Source: Enterobacterales bacterium (GTDB taxonomy: Bacteria; Pseudomonadota; Gammaproteobacteria; Enterobacterales; Enterobacteriaceae). From it: a stretch of 56,928 nucleotides of DNA. The stretch spans positions 1-56,928 of the forward strand of contig JAATGH010000231.1 of NCBI GenBank assembly GCA_015654745.1. The letters are read 5' to 3'. Below, piece by piece: positions 18,953-29,600 of the stretch. A program made the position numbers and the translations under genes. How positions within the stretch are numbered: the stretch's first letter is position 1; every line of letters begins with the position of its first letter. The notes below the pieces were generated by a model. That model ran no database searches and had not been told where the DNA came from. It worked only from the letters and a program-made list of their open reading frames with translations.

Positions 18953-20532
18953 GCTTGGCCTTCTTGCGCCGGCGTAAGCAGCAGCGTCAGTGGAATGGGG
19001 TCATGTGTCGCCGGCAAGGCCGGATTGGCGGGGACCGATGAGGATTTTACGGGTATTTCGGTGCCAGGGGCGAAGAAACCTGATTGTGAGCTATGGTTGG
19101 CAAGCAGTTTTATCTCGGTAAGGATTTGCACATCGAGATGCCAAACCAGACGGTTACTGAACACCTCCTCAACCGGCAAACGGAAAATATAACCGAGGGC
19201 CGTATCAAGATCGTTGAGTCGACAATTGGATAAAAACACATAGACCCGCTTCGCCGTGGTGGTCACCAGATCGCCCGCCCGCCGCATATGGCAGAGGGTG
19301 GCGGCCTGACTGGGCGGCAAGCCGGGTACCGGGCGCAGGGCGATCAGAATCCCCTTGCCATTCTCCGGCATCAACGGATTTTCAATCAATGTCGGCACAA
19401 TTTCGCAAAACCTGCCGTTGTTGACCGGCCCTTTCAATTGGGAGGAGGTAATAGCGGCCAGCAAGGTATCAATGGTGGCGGGAACGTAGCGGATAAACCG
19501 CTGCCCTTGAATCCCCTCAAGCAACGTCAAAAAGCTCGATAGGGGCGTAATATGGGGCACCACCAGATTAGCGCCGCAGGTCTGCAGCAGCCGCTCGTCG
19601 GTATAACGTAAACTGGCCATCATCTCCCTGACGACAATTTTCAGCGCACCGCCGCGCTGGCGACGTAAGGTATGAATACTATGGGCCGGCTCGCCAAGCT
19701 GTTCGTTTTGTGCAAAGGCGAACACCAGCGTGGCGGAATGGGTCTGCATTCCTTGTTGTGTCAGTAGCGCATTGTTATCCAGTAGTCGCCAATTTTCCGA
19801 TAGAGGGGGGGCGCCTTCCAGCACGCTTTTTTCCGCCAGGCACAATAATTCATCATTAACCGACGGCGAATAATTTGGCAAAATGACGCTTTGTTCAAAA
19901 TCATTTTGATCATTCGTTTCCCAGGTCATTGCCTGATTGGCCATAAGTCCTTTACCACCAAACCACCATGCAACCTGATATTGCGCGCTGTCATGCTGCC
20001 AATGCAGGTAAGATAAGCCGGATAAAGAATAAAACTGTGAAATGAGCTGGCTTTTAAGTTTATTTATTCCATTGCCATAAGTCATAATGAACAGCGTGGC
20101 ACCGTATTTTTTTAACCAATGGCGAACGTTAAGCAGCCAGGTTTCCATATCCGCTTGGGAAAAATCTTTCCACACGTCAGCCGGCATTATCAAAAAAAGC
20201 AAGCGCTGCTTGATGTCCATGGCTCTTATTAAATCCGTGGCGAAGTGTTCCAAGGCGGCTTTTTTTTCCGGCAGAGTAAATAGCAGCAATTTTTCCGGCG
20301 GCCCCGGATTGCGGTCATCGGCCGCGGGCAGATCCGACAATAGGCGCTCGGGCCGTTCGCCACAGCTGATTAATGCGGTGCGTGTTTCGAGGCTCTGTGT
20401 CCGAATAGTCTGGCGGCATAGACGCCGAGCGTCGCATTGCCGTTGTATATTGACCCAATAGCAGCCGCCCGGCTGCATGACGGATAACTCATCATAAGTG
20501 TGATGAACACCAAAGGGGAAGCAAAAATCCAT
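18949..20532 (-). CDS. bcsE: c-di-GMP-binding cellulose biosynthesis protein BcsE
   Basis: Cytosolic regulator of 527 residues (E. coli about 523) that binds c-di-GMP and scaffolds BcsR/BcsQ and BcsF. The N-terminal half is divergent. The conserved part starts at VLEGAPPLSENWRLL and includes the REC-like block SIHTLRRQRGGALKIVVRE...DERLLQTCGANLVVP. The degenerate GGDEF-type GIL domain has ALRPVPG and the I-site-like motif RAGD, which is where E. coli BcsE binds the nucleotide (RTGD). First gene of bcsEFG, divergent from bcsR across 206 bp of A/T-rich DNA. Confidence 0.95.
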   Translation of the reverse strand: MDFCFPFGVHHTYDELSVMQPGGCYWVNIQRQCDARRLCRQTIRTQSLETRTALISCGERPERLLSDLPAADDRNPGPPEKLLLFTLPEKKAALEHFATDLIRAMDIKQRLLFLIMPADVWKDFSQADMETWLLNVRHWLKKYGATLFIMTYGNGINKLKSQLISQFYSLSGLSYLHWQHDSAQYQVAWWFGGKGLMANQAMTWETNDQNDFEQSVILPNYSPSVNDELLCLAEKSVLEGAPPLSENWRLLDNNALLTQQGMQTHSATLVFAFAQNEQLGEPAHSIHTLRRQRGGALKIVVREMMASLRYTDERLLQTCGANLVVPHITPLSSFLTLLEGIQGQRFIRYVPATIDTLLAAITSSQLKGPVNNGRFCEIVPTLIENPLMPENGKGILIALRPVPGLPPSQAATLCHMRRAGDLVTTTAKRVYVFLSNCRLNDLDTALGYIFRLPVEEVFSNRLVWHLDVQILTEIKLLANHSSQSGFFAPGTEIPVKSSSVPANPALPATHDPIPLTLLLTPAQEGQA

Positions 20533-20738
20533 GAGCTCTTATCCGTTTGGTTAAAAGTCTGTTGGGGTAATAACACCAAGTAGAGTATGCTTAATTGTAA
20601 CAGTCTAATTCGTATTATCCAATCTAACTTTGTATTGTGTGAATTATCAATAGAAATAAGCTCCTTAGGATTTATCTTAGGGGTTGGTTGCGATATCTGT
20701 CATTTAATAGCTTATTGGCAGCGGAAGGAATGGTAAAT

Positions 20739-20963
20739 ATGTTATTGAATGCGCACTTCAAACCATCAACAAAAACGGAAGATGATTTTTTTGCATTAAC
20801 GCAAACTTTTTCATTACCAATAATAAATTATGTCGATATTGCCATGCTGGAACGGTTACCGCATATCTTCTCGCATTGGCCACTGCTAGCGGAACTTGCC
20901 GCGGCCACGGATCCGAAGGCTCAGCCACTATTGGCTGAAAATAAATCAACTAAGAATGAATGA
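20739..20963 (+). CDS. bcsR: Cellulose biosynthesis protein BcsR
   Basis: Small cytosolic partner of BcsQ, 74 residues here. The diagnostic region is TFSLPIINYVDIAMLERL...HWPLLAELA, matching E. coli YhjR (FSLPDIDYADI, WPLLAEFA). The C-terminus is about ten residues longer than in E. coli. I chose ATG 20739 because AAGGA lies nine bases upstream; ATG 20730 and 20688 are in frame but less well placed. It is followed by bcsQ after three bases. Confidence 0.85.
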   Translation: MLLNAHFKPSTKTEDDFFALTQTFSLPIINYVDIAMLERLPHIFSHWPLLAELAAATDPKAQPLLAENKSTKNE

Positions 20964-20966
20964 ATC

Positions 20967-21704
20967 ATGCCCATCGTCTGTTTATCTGGTCTTCGCGGCG
21001 GTGTCGGCACCACATCGGTGACCGCAGGTCTGGCTTGGGCACTATACCAAGCCGGTGAATCCGTATTGGCCATCGACTTTTCGCCTGATAACTTGCTGCG
21101 CCTGCATTTTAATATGCCCTATCAGCAACATCGTGGCTGGGCCCGGGCTGAACTCGACGGACAAGGGTGGCATCAAGGCGCAATGCAATATTGCGAGCGC
21201 TTGGCCTTTTTACCCTTCGGCCATCTGTCCGTCGAAGAGCGTCAGGGTCTAGAAAGTCAACATCGGCAGATGGCGCAGAGCTGGCAAGCAAATCTAGCGC
21301 TTCTGCGCGGCAGTGGGCGATATGGCTGGATTCTACTGGATGTCCCTGGCGGCGATAGCTATTGGGGCCGGCAGCTAATGACGTTCAGCGATCGTACCTT
21401 AGTGTTGATCAATCCAGATGCCAATTGCCACGCGCGTTTGCATCAGCAACCCTTGCCGGCCGCGGCCAGCCTGCTGATTAACGGTTATGCCCCGGGCAGT
21501 GTGTTACAGCATGATCTACTGCAGCTATGGTTGCAAACGCTGGAAAACGTGGTATCGGTAACGCTGCATCGCGACGAGGCCATGGCTGAATCATTAGCCG
21601 CAAAACGGCCGGTGGGGGAATACCGGCCGGACAGTAAATCGGCGGAGGAAATGGCGACGCTGTCCTCCTGGTGCCTGATTCACTGCAAAGCACCTACTGT
21701 ATGA
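20967..21704 (+). CDS. bcsQ: Cellulose biosynthesis protein BcsQ (MinD-like ATPase)
   Basis: A 245-residue ParA/MinD-family protein that localises the cellulose synthase. The deviant Walker A GLRGGVGTTS (residues 8-17) has Thr where MinD has the second-motif Lys, as I remember for E. coli BcsQ. Later blocks are AIDFSPDNLLRLHF, YGWILLDVPGG, LINPDANCHARLHQQ and TLHRDEAMAESLAAKRPVGEYRPDS (written here only in part), all as in E. coli. The gene is intact, unlike laboratory E. coli K-12, which carries a stop early in bcsQ. Its stop overlaps the bcsA start by four bases. Confidence 0.93.
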   Translation: MPIVCLSGLRGGVGTTSVTAGLAWALYQAGESVLAIDFSPDNLLRLHFNMPYQQHRGWARAELDGQGWHQGAMQYCERLAFLPFGHLSVEERQGLESQHRQMAQSWQANLALLRGSGRYGWILLDVPGGDSYWGRQLMTFSDRTLVLINPDANCHARLHQQPLPAAASLLINGYAPGSVLQHDLLQLWLQTLENVVSVTLHRDEAMAESLAAKRPVGEYRPDSKSAEEMATLSSWCLIHCKAPTV

Positions 21705-24316
21705 GCCTGTTGCTAACATTATTTTTGCACCCCGCCGTTTTGGGCGGAGTGCGGCGGCGTTACGAGCGCTATCGCTCGAACGGCGCCTCGGCACTGGCGT
21801 CTTGGTCGATGAACCTGCTGGTTGTTCTAGGTTGGCTGCTGTTGCGGTTGGAGTCACCCGCCTGGCGATGGGTTGGGCGCGGTCGTTATCAATGGTTTCC
21901 CCATATTGTCGCCACGCGCCCCAGACCCCTGGATATCGTGCGTTATTTGATCCAGGCGATGTGGTTGCTGGTGATGGTGCCGGGACGGCAAGAGGGCATA
22001 CGGATGACGTTGCCGGCGTGGGTGCAACGCTGGCGACAGTATTATTATCATTGGCTGCAAAGCATTCTGCAGCAATTGGCGCATCTTGGCCTGAAACAGG
22101 AGCAGGTATTGCGCATGGGCCGACTGAGTCGCGGCTTGCGACGTTTGTTGTTTATTTTGTTCGGCACGATCGCAGCCTTGATGACCTTGTTTTGTATCAC
22201 GCAGCCGTTCAGTATCTGGGCACAATTTGTCTTTGTGTTGCTGCTGTGGTGTATCGCGATGATGGTCAGGCGAATACCCGGCCGGATGCCGGCGTTGGTG
22301 CTGATTGTTTTATCGCTGACGATTTCCTGTCGATATTTATGGTGGCGCTATACCTCAACCCTCAACTGGGACGATCCGGTGAGCCTGACCTGCGGCTTGC
22401 TGCTGCTGGCCGCCGAAACCTATTCCTGGGTGGTGCTGGTGCTGGGGTATTTCCAAACGATTTGGCCGCTGCAGCGTAAACCGATTGCCATGCCGGCCGA
22501 CGTGGAGACCTGGCCGGCCATTGATATTATGATCCCGACGTTTAACGAGGACCTGAGCGTGGTTAGGCCGACGCTTTATGCCGCGCTGGGCATTGACTGG
22601 CCGCACGATAAGCTGGCGATATATTTGCTGGATGACGGCAATCGCCCTGAATTTAGGGCGTTTGCCGCCGAGATCGGCGTGAATTATCTGGCAAGACCGA
22701 CCCATGAACATGCCAAGGCCGGCAATATCAATTTTGCCTTATCCCGATCAACGGGCGAATTCATTGCTATTTTTGATTGCGACCATGTGCCTACACGTTC
22801 GTTTCTGCAAATGACTCTTGGGTGGTTTTTCAAAGATTTGCGTCTTGGCATGTTACAGACGCCGCATCACTTCTTCTCTCCCGACCCCTTCGAACGCAAC
22901 CTCGGGCGGTTTCGCCGCGCGCCTAACGAGGGGTCGCTGTTTTACGGCCTGGTGCAGGATGGTAATGACTTATGGAATTCCGCCTTTTTTTGTGGTTCCT
23001 GCGCGGTGCTCCGGCGTAAGGCTTTAGAGGAGATCGGCGGTATGGCGGTGGAAACCGTAACCGAGGATGCTCATACCTCGTTGCGCCTGCACCGCCATGG
23101 TTACACCTCCGCCTATATTCGCATTCCGCAGGCGGCCGGTTTGGCGACGGAAAGCCTGTCGGCACACATCCGCCAGCGCGTTCGCTGGGCCAGGGGGATG
23201 GTGCAGATTTTCCGGCTGGACAACCCGCTATTGGGGAAAGGGCTGAGTGTGGCGCAGCGTTTATGTTACGCCAATGCAATGCTGCATTTTTTGTCAGGGA
23301 TTCCGCGCCTGATTTTTCTGACCGCGCCGCTGGCTTTTTTAATTTTACATGCCTATATCATTTATGCGCCCGGACTGGTGATTTTACTTTATGTGTTGCC
23401 GCATATGATCCACGCCAGCCTGACCACTTCGCGTGTGCAGGGGAAATACCGCTACTCTTTCTGGAGTGAAATCTATGAAACGGTGCTGGCATGGCATATC
23501 GCCCGACCCTCCACGATGGTGTTATTCAATCCCTATAATGCAAAGTTTGATGTCACCGCTAAAGGCGGATTGGTGCAAAAACCCTATATCGACTGGGTTA
23601 TTACCCGGCCCTACCGCATATTAATGCTCATGAACCTGTGTGGCTTTATTTTTGGGCTATGGCGATTGGCCTTTGGCAATGTTAACGAAATCATCACCGA
23701 TGTTATCAGCCTGGCCTGGGTACTGTACAACATGGTGATCCTGGGCGGCGCGATTGCCGTGGCGTTTGAATCCAGGCAATTGCGCCAAGCACATCGGGTA
23801 GAAATTGATATGTCGGCTGCACTGATGACCGCCGATGGGCATGTGTATCCGTGCAGCCTGCATGACTACTCCGATTCCGGCGTCGGCGTGCAGCTCCATC
23901 ATGCCCAGGCGATCAACCCCGGCGACACGGCGACCCTGCTGTTACATCGAGGTTATCAGGAATATACCTTCCCCTGTACCGTTACCCGGATCTACGCCGA
24001 TCGGCTTGGCATGAAGCTCGACCAACTGACGCTGACCCAACATATCGAATTTATCCAATGCACCTTCGCCCGGGCCGATACTTGGGCGCTCTGGCAGGAC
24101 GGTTTTCCCGAGGACAAACCCATAGAGAGTTTGCGCGAGGTTATCGCATTGGGATTTAGCGGTTATCAACAAATGGCCGGGCAGGCTCCGCCGCTATTTC
24201 GCCGGATATCCGTTGGCCTGATTTCGGCTATTGCCTGGCTGGCGTCATTTGTTCCCCGTAGCGTGGTAGTGGCGCCGCCCGCGCATCTCGATAACCAGAC
24301 CACGGCCCAAGATTGA
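21701..24316 (+). CDS. bcsA: Cellulose synthase catalytic subunit BcsA
   Basis: Processive family-2 glycosyltransferase that polymerises UDP-glucose and extrudes the chain. The start at 21701 (ATGA overlap with bcsQ) gives 871 residues, the E. coli length. Transmembrane helices flank the catalytic domain at about residues 270-510. That domain has LLDDGNRPEF (DDG 311-313), DCD at 359-361, TED at 454-456 and the chain-binding QRVRW at 492-496. A C-terminal PilZ domain binds c-di-GMP: RQAHR provides RxxxR, followed by HDYSDSGVG for DxSxxG. All key residues are present, so the enzyme should be active and c-di-GMP-dependent. Confidence 0.97.
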   Translation: MSLLLTLFLHPAVLGGVRRRYERYRSNGASALASWSMNLLVVLGWLLLRLESPAWRWVGRGRYQWFPHIVATRPRPLDIVRYLIQAMWLLVMVPGRQEGIRMTLPAWVQRWRQYYYHWLQSILQQLAHLGLKQEQVLRMGRLSRGLRRLLFILFGTIAALMTLFCITQPFSIWAQFVFVLLLWCIAMMVRRIPGRMPALVLIVLSLTISCRYLWWRYTSTLNWDDPVSLTCGLLLLAAETYSWVVLVLGYFQTIWPLQRKPIAMPADVETWPAIDIMIPTFNEDLSVVRPTLYAALGIDWPHDKLAIYLLDDGNRPEFRAFAAEIGVNYLARPTHEHAKAGNINFALSRSTGEFIAIFDCDHVPTRSFLQMTLGWFFKDLRLGMLQTPHHFFSPDPFERNLGRFRRAPNEGSLFYGLVQDGNDLWNSAFFCGSCAVLRRKALEEIGGMAVETVTEDAHTSLRLHRHGYTSAYIRIPQAAGLATESLSAHIRQRVRWARGMVQIFRLDNPLLGKGLSVAQRLCYANAMLHFLSGIPRLIFLTAPLAFLILHAYIIYAPGLVILLYVLPHMIHASLTTSRVQGKYRYSFWSEIYETVLAWHIARPSTMVLFNPYNAKFDVTAKGGLVQKPYIDWVITRPYRILMLMNLCGFIFGLWRLAFGNVNEIITDVISLAWVLYNMVILGGAIAVAFESRQLRQAHRVEIDMSAALMTADGHVYPCSLHDYSDSGVGVQLHHAQAINPGDTATLLLHRGYQEYTFPCTVTRIYADRLGMKLDQLTLTQHIEFIQCTFARADTWALWQDGFPEDKPIESLREVIALGFSGYQQMAGQAPPLFRRISVGLISAIAWLASFVPRSVVVAPPAHLDNQTTAQD

Positions 24317-26595
24317 TGGTAAAAATGATGAAAAATTTGATCGGTTTCACCGCCATGGCTTTCGCCTTCACGTGCGTACAGGCGGCGAACGCCGCGGACA
24401 ATATCACTCAGTCCGTTGTGCCGGCCACTGTGGCGGCGGCAGGACAGCCTTTGGCGCCGGTGCGGGATGTGCGCCTGAGCTTTGCCGACGTGGCGCCCCC
24501 TCCGGGTAGCTTTACCCTGCGGGGCGTCCGTCCGGAAGGGCAAATCGAATTTGGCGTGCGCAGTGATGAAGTGGTGACACAGGCGCAGCTTGAGCTGGAA
24601 TTCACGCCTTCGCCGTCACTGCTCCCCGTTGAGTCGCATCTGAAAGTGTATCTCAACGATCAACTGGTGGGTGTGACCACGATAAGTAAAGAGCAGTTGG
24701 GAAAATCCAACCGTATCCGCATGGATATCGACCCGCGCTATATCACCGATTTTAATCGGTTGAAAATGCAGCTTATTGGTCATTATCGCAATATTTGCGA
24801 AAATCCTGCGAATAGCGAAATATGGGTGGATATCGGTAAATCCAGTGCGCTAACGCTACGCTATCAGCGTCTGCCGCTGCAAAACGAGTTATCGCATTTT
24901 CCCGAGCCGTTTTTTGATAGCCGCGACAATCGGCCGCTGGTGCTGCCCATGGTGTTCGCTGGTTCGCCGGATGCCGAACAGCAGCGCGCCGCCGCGATAC
25001 TCGCCTCTTGGTTTGGTGGGAAGGCGCAGTGGCGCGGTCAGACCTTCCCGGCGCTATTTAATCAATTACCGCCACGTCACGGCGTGGTGTTCGCCACCAA
25101 CGATCATCGCCCCGATTTTTTGCGCGACCATCCGGCGGTCGATGGACCAACGGTGGAAATGATCGATCATCCGGATAATCCTTATCTGAAGCTGCTGCTG
25201 ATCATGGGCAGGAATGACGCCGATGTGATGTTGGCGGTGCAGGGGATTACCCAAGGCAATATCCTGTTTCGCGGCCAGCGTATCGAGGTTGCCGGTATGC
25301 GGCAGTTGGCCCCGCGCCAGCCCTACGACGCCCCGAATTGGGTTCGCACCGACCGGCCGATCACCTTTGGTGAGCTGAAGCAATACCCCGAGCAGCTTCA
25401 GGCGAGCGGTATCCAGCCCTACCCGATGACCCTGGTGATGAATCTGCCGCCGGATCTGTTCCTCATCCATAGTTCGGGTATCGATATGCGGCTCAAATAT
25501 CGCTATACCGCGCCGCAGCGTGAAAACGACTCCAGGTTGAACATCAGCCTCAATAACCAGTTTGTCCAAGCGTATACGCTGGTGCCGGATCGCCATCAGG
25601 GAAATGAAGTGCTACACCTGCAAATGCTGCAGGGGCTATTTGATTCAAGCAAGGCGCTGCTGATCCCCGCATTGAAACTGGGGGCGGAGAATCAGTTCAG
25701 ATTTGATTTTGACTATACCGCACTGCTGGCCAGTGGCTCCGAGGGGCAATGCGATACCTATAATATAGCGATTAATCATGTGGTCATCGATGATAATTCG
25801 ACACTGGATTTTTCGGGTTACCGGCATTTTATGCCCATGCCGGATCTGCGCGCTTTTGCCAGCGCGGGTTTCCCTTTCAGCCGCATGGCCGATCTGTCCG
25901 AGACCCTGGTGTTGGTGGATAAGCAGCCGCCGCCGGCCCAGGTGACCACGTTGTTGGATGCGCTGGGACATATCGGCGCGCTTACCGGTTATCCGGCGCT
26001 GGGCCTACGGCTGAGCGATGATTGGGCGCAAACCCGGAAAATAGACGGCGACCTGTTGATTGTCGGCACCATTCCCCCCGAGCTGCGTGATGATACCAAA
26101 ATCAACCTGTTGGTTGACGCCACGCAAAGCTGGGTCAAACAGCCCAGTCGCACCGTGCCGCTGCCGGATATGGCTCTGCCGGCCAGCGATGCGGTGCCCG
26201 TCACCCATACCGCCGTCGGCGCGCAGGGACCGCTGGCGGCCATTATTGGCGTACAGTCTCCATTGTACCCGCAGCGCAGCATCGTGGCGCTGTTGGCCGA
26301 TGGCCAGCCAGGGTTTGAACTGCTCAATCAGGTGCTGCTCGATAGCGGTAAACGCGCGGCGATCCTGGGTTCGGTGGCGGTGATCCGTAGTTCCGGGGTT
26401 AACAGTCTGCGGGTGGGCGATATCTATTATGTCGGTCATTTGCCATGGTGGGAGCGCATTTGGAATGCTTTGGCTACCCATCCGATAGTGATGGCGATTG
26501 TCGCCATGCTGGCGGTGGTACTGTCGGCCATATTGATATGGCGTGGTCTGCTGTTACTCAGTCGCCGGCGTCTATCTCCTGACGACAGGGATTAG
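24316..26595 (+). CDS. bcsB: Cellulose synthase periplasmic subunit BcsB
   Basis: Periplasmic carbohydrate-binding partner of BcsA. The 759-residue protein has a signal peptide ending VQAANAADN and alternating jelly-roll and flavodoxin-like domains (for example LKVYLNDQLVGVTTISKEQL and FSGYRHFMPMPDLRAFASAGFP). A C-terminal transmembrane anchor at about residues 725-750 completes the BcsA channel. The ATG overlaps the bcsA TGA by one base (TGATG). A TTG one codon upstream is a possible alternative. E. coli BcsB is about 779 residues. Confidence 0.95.
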   Translation: MVKMMKNLIGFTAMAFAFTCVQAANAADNITQSVVPATVAAAGQPLAPVRDVRLSFADVAPPPGSFTLRGVRPEGQIEFGVRSDEVVTQAQLELEFTPSPSLLPVESHLKVYLNDQLVGVTTISKEQLGKSNRIRMDIDPRYITDFNRLKMQLIGHYRNICENPANSEIWVDIGKSSALTLRYQRLPLQNELSHFPEPFFDSRDNRPLVLPMVFAGSPDAEQQRAAAILASWFGGKAQWRGQTFPALFNQLPPRHGVVFATNDHRPDFLRDHPAVDGPTVEMIDHPDNPYLKLLLIMGRNDADVMLAVQGITQGNILFRGQRIEVAGMRQLAPRQPYDAPNWVRTDRPITFGELKQYPEQLQASGIQPYPMTLVMNLPPDLFLIHSSGIDMRLKYRYTAPQRENDSRLNISLNNQFVQAYTLVPDRHQGNEVLHLQMLQGLFDSSKALLIPALKLGAENQFRFDFDYTALLASGSEGQCDTYNIAINHVVIDDNSTLDFSGYRHFMPMPDLRAFASAGFPFSRMADLSETLVLVDKQPPPAQVTTLLDALGHIGALTGYPALGLRLSDDWAQTRKIDGDLLIVGTIPPELRDDTKINLLVDATQSWVKQPSRTVPLPDMALPASDAVPVTHTAVGAQGPLAAIIGVQSPLYPQRSIVALLADGQPGFELLNQVLLDSGKRAAILGSVAVIRSSGVNSLRVGDIYYVGHLPWWERIWNALATHPIVMAIVAMLAVVLSAILIWRGLLLLSRRRLSPDDRD

Positions 26596-26600
26596 CGCGC

Positions 26601-29600
26601 ATGCGTAAACCATGTCCCAACAGGATTTTCCTGGCGACCGCCCTGATACTCCTGGTGGGTCCGGCAATGGCGGCCGTGGCGCCTGAGCAATGGCTGCTGG
26701 AGCAGGTGAGGGCGGGGGAAGCAAGCCATCAAGATGTGTTGGTACAGCAGTCCCTGTATCGGCTGGAATCGATCGATCCCGACAATCTTGAGGCTATTGC
26801 CGCCCGGCAGCGTCTGGCATTGCGTCAGGGCAACCAGCCGCTGGCGCTCCAGCAACTCGCGCGGCTGCGGCGCATGGCGCCGAATTCGGCCATTACCCAA
26901 CGGGCACAGCTGAATATGGATCTGACCACGGCGCAGACGCAACGGCAACTGCAGCAGGTACGCTTGTTGGCCACGGCCGGGCGCCTGGCGGAGGCGAAAG
27001 CCGGTTACGACGAGATGTTTCACGGCCAGCCGCCGACGTTGGATCTGGCCGTCGAATATTGGCGGCTGGTGGCCCGTTTGCCGGGCCAGGCCCAGACATC
27101 CATGGACCGACTGCAGGCACTGGACCGGCAGTATCCGGGCAATACCGCGTTGCGGTTACTGATGGCTAATCTGCTGTTTGGCCAGCGGCGCGACGCCGAA
27201 GGATATGGCGTGCTACGTCAATTAGCTAGCGATCCCGCCGGCCGCGGCCAGGCCGGCGAAATCTGGCTTAGCAATATCAAGGCGTTGCCCCCTGGTCGGG
27301 ATAGCCTCGCCAGGTTGCGCGAGTTTATTGCGTTTTTTGCTGATGGACCGGATGTGGCGACGGCACGGGAAGAACTGGCGCGCCAGGAAAAATTGCTGGC
27401 CGATCCCCGCTACCAGGCGCGGACAGCCGGGCTGGCCGCGGTTGACCATGGCGAAGGCGTGAGCGCCATTGCGCCGTTGCGCCAAGCGTTGGTACTGGCG
27501 CCGGAGGACCCCCAGGTGCTGGGGGCTCTCGGGCTGGCCTATGTCCGCGCGGGTCGGCGACAGCAGGCGCTAAGCCTGTTTGAACGGGCGCAAGCGGTCG
27601 ATCAAAACGGTTTTCACGGCGATAAATGGCGCAGCCTGATCGCCAGCACTCGTTATTGGTTACTGCTTAACCAAGCCGACGAGGCCTTGAGCGCCCATAA
27701 TCTGCCCTTGGCCCGACAGCGCTATCTACAGGCTCAACGGATTCAGCGTAGCGGCGGCGAGGCGCGGGTAGGTTTGGGCGATGTGGCGTTGGCCGGCTCC
27801 GATTATGTTGCCGGCGAAACCTACTATCAGCGGGCGCTGCGCCTTGATCCTGATAGCGGCGCGGCGATCCGTGGGCTAACGACGATTTATCAGCGTCAGT
27901 CACCGCAAAAGGCCCTCGATTTCTTAACCCGCTTGGGCCCGCGCCAACAGATAAAAATGCACCCGCGAATGGTCAATTTGCGTGCGGACCTGCTCGGTGA
28001 CCAGGCCGACGAATACGCTGCACATCGGCAGTGGCCGCTGGCGGTGGCGAGCTATCGTCAGGTGCTGCGGCTGGCGCCGGAGCGGATTTGGCCGGCCTAT
28101 CACCTGGCGCAGGCGCTGCGCGCCGAAGGGCGCTTTAATGAAGCCGATAGCGTTTTCCCTCCGCTGCTGCAACAGCGTCCCGACGATGCCGAAGTGGGGT
28201 ATGCCTATGCGCTTTATCTCTCGTCCAGCGGTCGTCCGGCACAGGCGCTGGCGTATATGCACAGACTGCCGCTTGCCGCGGCTTCCGGCCAATGGGGAAA
28301 CAATCTCAACGCGTTAACGGCGCGTCTGCAATGGCAGGCCAAACAGGATCAGGCGGTTCGGCTGCGCGATGGCGGCGACGAGCCGGCGGCGATTGCGCTA
28401 TTGTCAACGCCGCCGGTAAACGACGGCAGCGCGCTGTTGCTGGCCGACTGGGCGTTGGCACGCGGGGATTATCACCAGGCATTAGAGGGGTACCAGCGTA
28501 TCAGCCGGCATGAGCCGGATAATCGCGATGCGCGTTTGGGCATCATTGAGTCACTGGCGGCCGGCGGGCAAGTTAACGACGCCAAGCGGCTGTTGGCCAG
28601 GTTACCCCCTGATAGGGCTAACCCCCAGGATAGTCTTAATACTCGGCGCAGGATTGCCATGTTGTGGAATGGCCTGGGGGAACCGGAACATTCCTTGGCG
28701 CTGCTGCGCGATCTACACCCCATAGCCGCAGCGTCGGACGACGCGCAAACCAACGCGTTGATTTTTCGCGACAGCGCGCGGTTGGAACGACGGCTGGCAT
28801 TACCCGACGCCGCGCTAAAGGATAATCGCCGGGCCATGGTGGCCAGTGGAATTGCCGCGGCGCCTCCCTTAAGCCATGACGACTATACCCGCTTGACGCG
28901 TTCTCAGGCGAATGATGACTGGCTGAAACGGGGGATCCGTGACGATGGCGCCGATCTTGCCCGCCAGCAGGATCCGGTAGTGACCTTGGATCATGATTAC
29001 TGGTCTTCCAGCGGCACCGGCGGTATTTCCAATCTGCATGCCCATGACACTATGCTACAGGTGGATATGCCCTGGCAGGATGGGCGGTTTTTTTTCCGCA
29101 CCGATACCGTACAGATGAGCGCTGGCCGTTTCGCCACCGCCAACGGGGTCCATCATCAGGGGTTCGGTACCTGCGCCAGCGTCGGCTGTGATGAGGATTT
29201 ACGGCAAACCGCCAGCGGCACCGGCCTGGCCACCGGCTGGCGTAATGATCGCTGGCAGGGCGATATTGGCACCACGCCGCTGGGATTTGACGTGGTTGAC
29301 TGGATCGGCGGCGTAAGCTACAGCGGCGATTGGCAGCATATCGGCTGGAGCGCCACCGCGTCCAGGCGGCCCATTTCCAGTTCGTTATTGGCGTTTGCCG
29401 GCACGCGCGATCCGGCTACCGGCATAACCTGGGGCGGCGTTCGCGCCACCGGGGTAAACCTATCGGCCAGCTACGACCGCGGTGAGGCCAATGGCGTATG
29501 GAGCAACCTGGGGGTGCAACAGCTTACCGGTAAAAACGTTGAGGATAATCAGCGGGCACGGCTGATGGCGGGCTACTACCATAAGTTGGTTAACGAGCAG

